Source: Denitrobaculum sp965232285
GTDB lineage: Bacteria > Pseudomonadota > Alphaproteobacteria > Kiloniellales > Kiloniellaceae
NCBI GenBank assembly: GCA_965232285.1
Contig: CBDDPL010000004.1
Location: 6,634,001 to 6,698,000 of the forward strand
Reading direction: 5' to 3'
DNA length: 64,000 nt
Below the pieces are notes generated by a model that was not told where the DNA came from, made no database searches, and was given only the letters and a program-made list of their open reading frames with translations. Positions within the stretch are counted from its first letter, which is position 1. Each line of letters opens with the position of its first letter. This document shows, one piece after another, positions 7,968 to 15,700 of this stretch. Position numbers and translations under genes: made by a program.

Positions 7968-8648
7968 TCAGTGCTCGACCCGAAACCCGAGCTCCGCCGG
8001 AACGGTCCCCACGCCGTTCACGCTGGTCATGTCCTGCGGGCAGGCGGACATGATCGCGACGCAGTCTTCCAGCGCGCGCAGGGTCACCTGATCGCCTGGC
8101 TGCGAGACCGGCGCGGCCCAGTCGAAGCTGCCGTCCGGGGCGACCGGGATGTTCATCCAGATATTGAAGGGGCAGGGCACGTGGATCGGCGTGGCGCCGA
8201 TGGCCGCCAGGCTCATGCGGAAGTTGTCGGCGCAGTTGTCGTGATAGTCGCTGCAGCCGAGCTGCTGATAGCGGGTGTGGTCGCAGGCGGCGATCAGGAT
8301 GTCGTGGACGCCGGCCGAGGTATCCTCGGTGATTTCGATCAGGGCGCGGCGGCGGTTGGTGACCAGGCGGTCGCCGGCTTTGACGTAGATGCGGCCGAGC
8401 GCCGTGCGGCAGTGCTCCATGGAGAGGAACTCGGCGGGAGAGTCTTCCGTGATCGCGAAGAAGTCACAGACCTGATGGCCCTGGGGATTGACGATGATGA
8501 GGCTCTGCCCGTGTTTCAGCCGGACTGCCCGGCCCTGGCGCGCGGGGATGCTGTAGTCGCGGCCGGGTTCCGGCGCGCCGTCCGGTGAGATGCGGTTTTC
8601 GGCGGTCGGATTGGTTCCGTCGGGCCGTGCGGGTTGATAGGGGCTCAT
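7968..8648 (-). CDS. DUF1989 / urea carboxylase-associated family protein
   Basis: 226 residues with the family pattern: RQGRAVRLKHGQSLIIVNPQG, VCDFFAI, FLSMEHCRTALGRIYVKAGD, CDHTRYQQLGC, HDNCADNFRMSL and PCPFNIWMNIPVAPDGSFDW. Conserved Cys and His residues suggest metal binding. The family occurs beside urea carboxylase and amino-acid catabolic genes, but the reaction is not established from sequence. The start ATG overlaps the LysR-family stop codon (ATGA), which places it second in an operon with its likely regulator. A 35-base piece of this gene is repeated upstream at 6751-6785. Confidence 0.85.
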   Translation of the reverse strand: MSPYQPARPDGTNPTAENRISPDGAPEPGRDYSIPARQGRAVRLKHGQSLIIVNPQGHQVCDFFAITEDSPAEFLSMEHCRTALGRIYVKAGDRLVTNRRRALIEITEDTSAGVHDILIAACDHTRYQQLGCSDYHDNCADNFRMSLAAIGATPIHVPCPFNIWMNIPVAPDGSFDWAAPVSQPGDQVTLRALEDCVAIMSACPQDMTSVNGVGTVPAELGFRVEH

Positions 8649-9619
8649 AAGTCCTCCGAGCGGACGATGGTCGTGAAACTCAGCCTGGGGTCTTTGGCGA
8701 CAAGCGCGTCGAAATGGGCGGCCTCGTCCTTCAGCCAGCGACGGAAATGCGTGATCTTCTTCTGCTGAAGTCCGTGCGGCAGACAGACGAAATAGTAGGC
8801 GCGGTTCTCCAGCGCGATCGGGAAGGGCCGAACCAGCCTGCCCTCCAGGATCGGTCCGGCGGCCGCGGTGATACCCAGCAACCCGATGCCGCGGCCGGCA
8901 AGCGTTTGCTCCAGAGCCATGTGCTCGTCGCTGAAGGATGGTACTGGTTCCTGGTCGCGCTCGACAACGCCGGCGGCCCGCAGCCACTTGTCCCAACTCG
9001 GATCGCGTTTGCCGAATCCCGACCAGCGGTAATCGATCCGGGGCCGTTCGAGGATGTCATGGGGCTGAGCGAGTCCGGCGGCGAGCGCCGGAATGCAAAC
9101 TGGCGTGACGAGATCTGGAAAAAGCATTTCCGAATGGAGCCCATCGTAGCCGCCCTCGCCGTAACGGATCGCGATGTCGATGTTGCTCCGGGTCAGGTCC
9201 GCAGGCATGTCCGAGCCCTCGATCCGGATGTTGAAGGGCTTTCGCGGCGCAGGACCCGCAGCGCTCTCCAAGGCGGGAAGCCTGCTGTTCAGCCAGTTCG
9301 AGGCGAAGGACATTGTGGCCGACACCACCAACTCACCGGCCTCGTTCGATTGCCGCAATTCTTCCGATGCCCGGGTCAGGATGGCGAAACCCTCCTTCAC
9401 CAGTTCGGCGTAAGCGGCACCTTCCTTGGTGAGTTCGAGCGACCGGGTCAAACGGTTGAACAGCCTCACACCCAGCCAGTCTTCCAGCGCCCGGATCCGA
9501 TGACTGACGGCGGCGGGCGTTATGTGTAACTCTTCCGCGGCGTGCTTGAAGCTCATATGCCGGGCTGCGACCTCAAAGGCCTTCAGGGCGTTCAGAGGTG
9601 GCAGCCGCGGATCATGCAT
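8645..9619 (-). CDS. LysR-family transcriptional regulator (GcvA-like)
   Basis: The N-terminal winged helix begins LPPLNALKAFEVAARHMSF and continues through AAEELHITPAAVSHRIRALE with LTKEGAAY, the GcvA-subgroup signature. The periplasmic-binding-like effector domain covers roughly residues 95-300. I chose the ATG that gives MHDPRLPPLNALKAF (324 residues), because it clears the upstream azoreductase stop. Upstream starts at 9637 and 9655 would overlap that gene. Its stop overlaps the DUF1989 start, so it probably controls that gene from within the same operon rather than divergently. The inducer is unknown. Confidence 0.92.
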   Translation of the reverse strand: MHDPRLPPLNALKAFEVAARHMSFKHAAEELHITPAAVSHRIRALEDWLGVRLFNRLTRSLELTKEGAAYAELVKEGFAILTRASEELRQSNEAGELVVSATMSFASNWLNSRLPALESAAGPAPRKPFNIRIEGSDMPADLTRSNIDIAIRYGEGGYDGLHSEMLFPDLVTPVCIPALAAGLAQPHDILERPRIDYRWSGFGKRDPSWDKWLRAAGVVERDQEPVPSFSDEHMALEQTLAGRGIGLLGITAAAGPILEGRLVRPFPIALENRAYYFVCLPHGLQQKKITHFRRWLKDEAAHFDALVAKDPRLSFTTIVRSEDL

Positions 9620-9629
9620 CGGCGAAGCT

Positions 9630-10361
9630 TCAAACATCTGTCGGGCGAATGACACTCGAAAGTATCTCGCCCTTACGGCTGCCGTTCCCGGCTTCCACGC
9701 CTGCTGCGTGATCTAGGCTGCGGGCGAGAGTTTCGGCCAGCGCGATGGTATTCTGCCGGGCATCCGCCTTGGAGCGTTCGTGGCGCGCGTCGCCGAATTC
9801 CTGATACTCGACAGAAATAAAGTGACTCTCTTCGATGCCGAGGTAGTGCGCGAAGGTTGCGATGTGGGGATCGAGGTGGTTCATCTTCTCCCGGATACCT
9901 CCTTGTCCGAAGCCGAACTCGCCTTTCGATGTCAGGCAGACAAGTGTCTTGCCAGACAGGATCGGTTCCAGCGGATAGTCGCCCCGCTCCAGGTCGAAGG
10001 AAAAGGTCCGATCAATCCGGACGACCTGGTCCACCCAGGCCTTCAGAGCGGCCGGAAGACCATAATTGTACATCGGCGTCCCGAGGACAATCAGTGTTGC
10101 TTGTTCCAGTTCGGCGATGAGGCTGTCCGATTCCTCTAAAATGGCGTTTTGGGCATCGTTTCTGGTTTTGCCCGGAGTAAAGCAGGCCGCAATCCAGTCC
10201 TGAGAGATGAAGCCGGGCGGATTGGTGCCGAGATCGCGGCGGAAGACCTTGTCCTGTGGGCGGCGCTTCCGCCAAGTCTCTATGAAGCTTGCCGAAAGAT
10301 TGCGGCTGATCGAGCGGTCGATCCGGGCACTGGCGTCAATATGAAGAAGGCTGTGCATCAT
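9630..10361 (-). CDS. FMN-dependent NADH-azoreductase-type flavodoxin-fold protein
   Basis: Flavodoxin-fold quinone/azo reductase. Residues 1-20 carry the FMN phosphate loop (LLHIDASARIDRSISRNLS). The FMN-contacting PMYNYGLPAALKAWVDQV segment and KTLVCLTSKGEFG follow. At 243 residues it is about 40 longer than usual AzoR; the extra is a polar C-terminal tail (ETLARSLDHAAGVEAGNGSR...). It lies immediately upstream of the LysR gene on the same strand, possibly as first gene of the same transcript. Family members protect against quinones and reduce azo dyes; the physiological substrate here is unknown. Confidence 0.88.
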   Translation of the reverse strand: MMHSLLHIDASARIDRSISRNLSASFIETWRKRRPQDKVFRRDLGTNPPGFISQDWIAACFTPGKTRNDAQNAILEESDSLIAELEQATLIVLGTPMYNYGLPAALKAWVDQVVRIDRTFSFDLERGDYPLEPILSGKTLVCLTSKGEFGFGQGGIREKMNHLDPHIATFAHYLGIEESHFISVEYQEFGDARHERSKADARQNTIALAETLARSLDHAAGVEAGNGSRKGEILSSVIRPTDV

Positions 10362-10480
10362 CTGTCTCCGAAGGCGCTTTGAGGAAATTGCGCCTATAGG
10401 AGCGCCGTTAGCCTCAGGAGACGAGCGCGGAGTCTTCAGCCGTCGGATGAGAAGATTTCAGCCATGCTGGCCCAGGGTGA

Positions 10481-11692
10481 TCACACCACCCGGTGTGCGT
10501 CCTGACGCATCAGTTCGTTGTAGATGCCGAGGGTCGCCGCGCACATGCGGTCCTTGGAAAACAGGGTCTGGACCCGTTCGATAGCGATTTTCGACAGCCG
10601 GGCGCGTTCTTCGGCGCTGAGGGTCAGGGCCTGGCGCAGGGCCGTGGCGAGGGCACTGGGATTGCCGCTTTCGAAGAGGAAGCCTGTGGTGCCGGGGATC
10701 ACCTGTTCCCGGGCGCCGCCATGGTCGCTGGCCACCACCGGACGGCCCATGGCCTGGCCCTCGCTGACCACCCGGCCGAAGCCTTCCGGGTCGGTCGAGG
10801 CCGAAACCACCACGTCGGACAGCATGTAGGCGGCGGCCATATCCGTGCAGTTGTCCAGGATAAAGGCCCTGCCGGCCAGATCGTTGGCCAGGATCTGGCG
10901 CTCCAGTTCCTGCCGGTAGCTGGTGCGGCCCTGGTCGGAGCCGACCAACGCGCAGCAGAAATCCAGATCGCGCAGCTCCTTCAGGGCGTCCAGCAGGATG
11001 GTCTGGCCTTTCCAGCGGGTCAGCCGACCGGGCAGCATCACCAGAGGCACGCCGTCGGGCAGGCGCCAGTCGGTCGCCAGCTTGATCACGCGCTCGGCGG
11101 AGACCCGTTCCGGATCGAAGTGCTGTAGATCGACGCCGCGCTGGACCACGCGGACCCTGGCGCGCTCGATCTTATAGTTCTGCTCGATGTGCTCGGCGAT
11201 GAACTGGGAGATCGCGATCACCCGCTCGCCCCGGGTCATGATGGCGTTGTACTGCCGCTTCAGGGCGTTGCCGATGTTGTAGGGTGCGTGAAAGGTGGTC
11301 ACGAAGTGGCGCCCGGTGGCCTTGGCGGCGAAGTAGGCCGACCAGGCGGGGGCCCGCGAACGGGCGTGCACGATATCGACCTCGTTGGCCAGGATCACCT
11401 TTTTTAGCCGCGCGATGTTGCGGTTCATCACCAGCGGGTTCTTGGAGGCCAGGGGCAGGCGGATGTGGGTCGCGCCGATGCGCTGCAGCTCGTATTCCAG
11501 GGGGCCGCCTTCCGAGGCGATGATGGCGGTGCCGCCGGCTTTGGTCAGGGCGGCGGCCATGTCCACGGCGCCGCGTTCGACCCCGCCGGTAATCAGGCTG
11601 GGCACGACCTGCAGCACTGTCGGGCCGTCGCTGCCCGGCGTGCCGTCTTTCACCACGGGACCGGGAGTGATAACCTGCGCAACTGTCGTCAT
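10481..11692 (-). CDS. Glycosyltransferase family 4 protein
   Basis: GT-B fold transferase of 403 residues, probably acting on a cell-envelope glycan. The N-terminal acceptor domain begins TVLQVVPSLITGGVERGAVD, followed by a histidine-rich loop near FVTTFHAPYNIG. The C-terminal nucleotide-sugar domain begins at VPLVMLPGRLTRWKGQTILL and holds the EX7E motif in DPEGFGRVVSEGQAMGRPVV. The first ATG that does not run into the divergent hydrolase gene was used; a start at 11821 would overlap that gene by about 100 bases. No neighbouring polysaccharide genes identify the acceptor. Confidence 0.9.
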   Translation of the reverse strand: MTTVAQVITPGPVVKDGTPGSDGPTVLQVVPSLITGGVERGAVDMAAALTKAGGTAIIASEGGPLEYELQRIGATHIRLPLASKNPLVMNRNIARLKKVILANEVDIVHARSRAPAWSAYFAAKATGRHFVTTFHAPYNIGNALKRQYNAIMTRGERVIAISQFIAEHIEQNYKIERARVRVVQRGVDLQHFDPERVSAERVIKLATDWRLPDGVPLVMLPGRLTRWKGQTILLDALKELRDLDFCCALVGSDQGRTSYRQELERQILANDLAGRAFILDNCTDMAAAYMLSDVVVSASTDPEGFGRVVSEGQAMGRPVVASDHGGAREQVIPGTTGFLFESGNPSALATALRQALTLSAEERARLSKIAIERVQTLFSKDRMCAATLGIYNELMRQDAHRVV

Positions 11693-11719
11693 TGCCAGGC
11701 CATAGGTGTTTGATCTTTC

Positions 11720-12583
11720 ATGTCTTCCGAAGAATTTCCCGCGGGATCCGAGTCCAAATCCGAGTCCGATGGGGAGCCTGGTTCCGACCGGCCTCCGACC
11801 TCCGGCACGGATCTCCCTCACCCTGAAACTTTAACACGCGAAGACGGCGCGAGCATCGCGTATCATAAGTTATCGGGCGATAAAAGCGGATCTGACCGAC
11901 CGGGCGTCGTATTTCTGGGCGGTTTCATGTCCGACATGACCGGAACCAAGGCCCTGGCGCTGGAAAATCACTGCCGGGACAGGGGCCTGGGCTTTGTTCG
12001 CTTCGACTACCAGGGACACGGTCAGTCCTCGGGCCGCTTCGACGAAGGGACCATCGGTCTCTGGGCGCAGGACGCCGTTGCGGTCCTGGACCGGGTCACC
12101 GAAGGGCCGCAGATTCTGGTGGGTTCCTCCATGGGTGGTTGGGTCATGCTGTTGACCGCCCTGGCGCGACTCGAGCGCATCGCGGGCCTGATCGGTATCG
12201 CCGCGGCGCCCGATTTTACCGAAGACCTGATGTGGGCGGAATTCTCGCCGGAGATCCGCGCAGAGATTGAAAGCAAGGGCCGTTACGAACGGCCTTCCGA
12301 ATACAGCGAAGATCCCTACGTCATCACCCGCGAGCTGATCGAGGAGGGGCGGAAGAATCTGCTGTTGCGCGCCCCGATCCCGATTCACTGCCCGGTGCAC
12401 CTGCTGCAGGGCATGCGCGACGAGGACGTGCCTTGGAAGACCGCCTTGCGCCTGTCCGACGCCCTGGAGAGCGAAGAGGTGGAGGTTACGCTGGTCAAGA
12501 AGGGCGACCACCGGCTGTCCGAGCCCGAGGATCTGGCGCGGTTGATGCGGACACTCGATGAGATGCTGGAGAAGGTTGGGTAG
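11720..12583 (+). CDS. Alpha/beta hydrolase (ABHD10-like)
   Basis: Serine hydrolase of 287 residues. After a polar, acidic 40-residue tail comes the hydrolase fold, with GGFMSDMTGTKA forming the oxyanion region and RFDYQGHGQSSG following. The nucleophile elbow is GSSMGG (Ser137), with an acid near Asp234-236 (RDEDVP) and His264 (GDHRLS). The arrangement resembles mitochondrial ABHD10, a depalmitoylase/esterase; the bacterial substrate is not known. It is divergent from the glycosyltransferase with 27 bases between start codons, so both promoters must lie inside coding sequence or overlap. A large palindrome follows its 3' end. Confidence 0.88.
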   Translation: MSSEEFPAGSESKSESDGEPGSDRPPTSGTDLPHPETLTREDGASIAYHKLSGDKSGSDRPGVVFLGGFMSDMTGTKALALENHCRDRGLGFVRFDYQGHGQSSGRFDEGTIGLWAQDAVAVLDRVTEGPQILVGSSMGGWVMLLTALARLERIAGLIGIAAAPDFTEDLMWAEFSPEIRAEIESKGRYERPSEYSEDPYVITRELIEEGRKNLLLRAPIPIHCPVHLLQGMRDEDVPWKTALRLSDALESEEVEVTLVKKGDHRLSEPEDLARLMRTLDEMLEKVG

Positions 12584-12620
12584 TTAGGTTAGTTCGGTTC
12601 GTTCGACTGGCGTCGAAGCC

Positions 12621-12696
12621 GTTCCGTCCCTCACCCCCACCCGGCCACCCACATGATAATTCCGATGGGTGGCCGGGTGGGGGAGAGGGATGGAAC
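12621..12696. repeat. Large near-perfect palindrome between convergent genes
   Basis: Arms at 12621-12654 and 12665-12696 are complementary over about 30 bases with only a few mismatches (core CCCCCACCCGGCCACCCA and its complement) around a 10-base centre. It sits between the convergent hydrolase and AraC-family genes. No T-run follows on either strand. It could be a bidirectional terminator or a mobile palindromic repeat unit of the REP/RPE kind. Confidence 0.8.
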
Positions 12697-12713
12697 AGCC
12701 TAAACAGAAAACA

Positions 12714-13658
12714 CTAACCTTCCCGCCGAAATTCACCCGGCGTACAGCCGAAGCGCGCCTTGAAGCTGCGGCAGAACTGTGCCTGGTCGCTGAAGCCACG
12801 GCGGTAACAGATTTCCGCAATGGTCATCCTGTTGCTCGCCGTGCGCAGGTCCTCCCGCGCGGCTTCCAGGCGCATGTCGCGGATCCACTGACCCAGGGTC
12901 TGGTTGGTGTCGCGGAACAACTGATGCAGATAGCGCACCGAGATGCCGCATTCATTGGCGATCATCTCGGTGTGCAAGTCGTTGCGGTGCAGGTTCTGCA
13001 TCACGAAACGCTCCGCGCGCGAAAGGTGCGCGCTGCGCACTGAAGAGGCGCCGGATGTCAGTGTACGTTCGTCGGCATGAAGGGCGAGCGCCAGCAGGTC
13101 GGCGAGCTGCTGCCCGACCACTTCGCGCACTTCGTCGGTCATGGTATCGTAGCGATTGGGCAGGTGCTGCAGCATGTCGACGAACAGGCCGCCCGCGCCG
13201 TTGGTGGCGTTGAACTGCAGGCCGCAGTAGCGGTCGGGCGCGCGCAGCCGCCCCTCGAGCGCCGCGATGCCGACCTTCATTACCCAAAGTTCCGCGGCCT
13301 GGCTGTGGCTGAAATCGTAGGGCTCGTAGCTGCGCTCCAGGATGAAGCTGCCCGGCCCGGCGCGCACTTCCCGCCCACACTGAGCAAAGGCCACCTCCGA
13401 AACGGTGGGGATGGTGATCAGCAGTTCCTCGCTGTTCTCGCAGGTCAGATGCTTCGGCAGCCGGCGGTATAACAGCGCTTCCGAGCGCAGCCGGGAGAGC
13501 GACACATTGCCCAGACGCCAGCCCGTGATCTCCCCCTCGAAGCTGTCGGCGTCGCTGAACTTGAGATCGAGCGGGAAATAGGTCGCCGCGATGGTCTGGT
13601 GCCAGTGGGTGCTGCGGCTTTCCGGTTTCACACCCTGTGTCGTGATGACTGTCTTCAC
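12714..13658 (-). CDS. AraC-family transcriptional regulator
   Basis: 314 residues. The N-terminal ligand-binding part (about 1-190) resembles the AraC_binding_2 type. The C-terminal double helix-turn-helix covers about 205-310, with CGISVRYLHQLFRDTNQTLG, LRTASNRMTIAEICYRRGF and the ending FCRSFKARFGCTPGEFRR. The GTG start was chosen because GGGAGGA lies 6 bases upstream and the translation before it is not conserved-looking. It diverges from hyuB across a 230-base gap. This is the usual position for a local activator, so it probably controls hyuB-hyuA in response to the imported substrate. Confidence 0.9.
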   Translation of the reverse strand: MKTVITTQGVKPESRSTHWHQTIAATYFPLDLKFSDADSFEGEITGWRLGNVSLSRLRSEALLYRRLPKHLTCENSEELLITIPTVSEVAFAQCGREVRAGPGSFILERSYEPYDFSHSQAAELWVMKVGIAALEGRLRAPDRYCGLQFNATNGAGGLFVDMLQHLPNRYDTMTDEVREVVGQQLADLLALALHADERTLTSGASSVRSAHLSRAERFVMQNLHRNDLHTEMIANECGISVRYLHQLFRDTNQTLGQWIRDMRLEAAREDLRTASNRMTIAEICYRRGFSDQAQFCRSFKARFGCTPGEFRREG

Positions 13659-13888
13659 GTCTCGTCCTCCCACCCGATAGCTTAGGGCAACGCGCGCGCA
13701 ATGCAAATGCGCCCTCCTGATTGTGCACACTTGGTCAAAACAATGGGCACTCAGCGCCAAGACCCGCGGCAGATGCCCTGCCAGCCTGAAAGCATAGACG
13801 GCAAACCAAGCCGCGCAGGGAGGTGCAGCCGACGAAACCGACAGGTTCTCGGGCCGCTTTTCCTGCGCCGGGCAGGAGGAGTGTGGAC

Positions 13889-15673
13889 ATGTTGGACGAT
13901 GCATCGGCGCAAGCGACCGGAACAAACCCCGATGTCGATCCGATCACCTTGTCGGTGGTGCGGGGTATTCTGGAAACGACTCAGCGCGAGATGACGCTGT
14001 CGCTCGAGAAGACCGCCCGCTCCAGTGTCTTCAATCTGGCCCACGACTATTCGACGGCCCTGTTCAATGCCGAGCCGGAGATGATCCTGCAGGGCCAGGA
14101 CATTCCGATCCACCTGGGCTCCCTGATCCCGGCGATGAAGGCGGTGCAGGCCTACTTCGGCGACGACATCCATGAAGGCGACCTGATCCTGCACAACGAT
14201 CCGGCCTACATGGGGAGCCACGGCATCGACGTCTGCATGTACAAGCCGGTGTTCTATCACGGTGAGCTGGTCTACTGGACGGTCTGCAAGGGGCATCTGA
14301 CGGACATCGGCGGACCGGTGCCCGCCGGCTACAATCCTGACGCCAAGGAGATCTACGCCGAGTGCCTCCGCATTCCGCCGGTCAAGATCTGGGATAAGGG
14401 CACGCCGCGTAACGACGTCCTGAACCTGATTCTCACCAACATGCGCGCGCGCAAGGACCAGGAAGGCGATTTCAACGCGCTGATCGGTGCCTGCCAGGTT
14501 GGCGAGCGCAATCTGATCCGCATGCTGGACAAGTACGGCAAAGAGCAGGTCAGGGCCTGCATCGAAGCGCTGCAATCGATGGCCGACCGGCAGATGCGCG
14601 CGTTGATCCGCAGCGTGCCGGACGGCACCTATATCGGTAAGGCTGTCTGTGAGGACGCGGGCCACGGCTTCGGCGATCTGGAGATCAAGGCGACCGTCAC
14701 CATCGAGGAGGACAACTGTCATATCCGGGTCGACAGCCCGCCGCAGATCCCCTACTTCATCAATTCCTACGAAGGTAACTCCTACTCCGGCGTCTATCTC
14801 GGCCTGATGATGTTCGCCCAGTTGCCGCCGCCTTACAACGAAGGCCTCTACCGCTGCATCTCGGTCGACATGGGCCCCAAGGGCACCCTGTGCAATGCGC
14901 AGGAACCGGCGCCGCACATGAACTGCACGACCACGCCGATGGAGACCCTGACCGACGCGGTTCGCCTGGCCTTCGAGGAGGCAATGCCTTCGAAGGTCGC
15001 GGCTTCCTGGGGCCATGCCAACGGCCTGAACATCGCCGGTTGGGACAAGCGTCACGACGAGGAGTACGTGACCATGGTGCTGGCCACCATTATCTCCGGC
15101 GCCGGCGCGACACCACAGCAGGACGGCTGGCACGCCTGCGGGCCGGAGTGCTGCTTCGGTGCCCTGACCTCCGGCGACGTTGAGCTGTTGGAATACTCCT
15201 ATCCGATCATCATCCACCGCTATTCCCTGATGACCGACAGCGGCGGGGCGGGTTTGTATCGCGGCGGCTCCGGCACCGCCTGGGAGGTCGAGCCGCTGGA
15301 CGATGAGATGACCTTCATCATGTTCGGCGAGGGCCGGCGGATACCCGCGCTCGGCGCTTCCGGGGCCGAGTCAAAGATGATCGATACCAAGGTCGGGCGC
15401 CTGGAACGCAAGATCGACGGCCAGTCCGAGATCATCCGCGACAACATCATCGGCACCATCAAGCCGGGACAGTCGGTGACCAACATGAACCCCGGCGGTG
15501 GCGGCTACGGCGATGCCATGAAGCGTCCGATCGAGAAGGTCCTCGAGGACGTGCGCAACGGCTTGGTCTCCCTGCAGGGCGCCAGGGAGGACTATGGCGT
15601 GGTGATCGCCGACGCGGTCTCCCTGAAGGTCGATCTTGCGTCGACCGAGGCGCTGCGCGCCGGCACAGCCTGA
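13889..15673 (+). CDS. hyuB: Hydantoinase B / oxoprolinase-type subunit
   Basis: 594-residue HyuB-family subunit. It forms an ATP-dependent amidohydrolase or carboxylase-like complex with HyuA; known members act on N-methylhydantoin, 5-oxoproline, acetophenone or acetone. Family blocks include DPITLSVVRGILETTQREM, IPIHLGSLIPAMKAV, GDLILHNDPAYMGSHGIDV, PYFINSYEGNSYSGVYLG, TDSGGAGLYRGGSGTAWEVE and the C-terminal NPGGGGYGDA. The ATG used has AGGAGGAG about 9 bases upstream; an earlier in-frame ATG adds 22 unlike residues. hyuA follows after 27 bases. The exact substrate is not predictable. Confidence 0.93.
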   Translation: MLDDASAQATGTNPDVDPITLSVVRGILETTQREMTLSLEKTARSSVFNLAHDYSTALFNAEPEMILQGQDIPIHLGSLIPAMKAVQAYFGDDIHEGDLILHNDPAYMGSHGIDVCMYKPVFYHGELVYWTVCKGHLTDIGGPVPAGYNPDAKEIYAECLRIPPVKIWDKGTPRNDVLNLILTNMRARKDQEGDFNALIGACQVGERNLIRMLDKYGKEQVRACIEALQSMADRQMRALIRSVPDGTYIGKAVCEDAGHGFGDLEIKATVTIEEDNCHIRVDSPPQIPYFINSYEGNSYSGVYLGLMMFAQLPPPYNEGLYRCISVDMGPKGTLCNAQEPAPHMNCTTTPMETLTDAVRLAFEEAMPSKVAASWGHANGLNIAGWDKRHDEEYVTMVLATIISGAGATPQQDGWHACGPECCFGALTSGDVELLEYSYPIIIHRYSLMTDSGGAGLYRGGSGTAWEVEPLDDEMTFIMFGEGRRIPALGASGAESKMIDTKVGRLERKIDGQSEIIRDNIIGTIKPGQSVTNMNPGGGGYGDAMKRPIEKVLEDVRNGLVSLQGAREDYGVVIADAVSLKVDLASTEALRAGTA

Positions 15674-15700
15674 CTCCAACTTTCGAAGACGAGCGAAACC

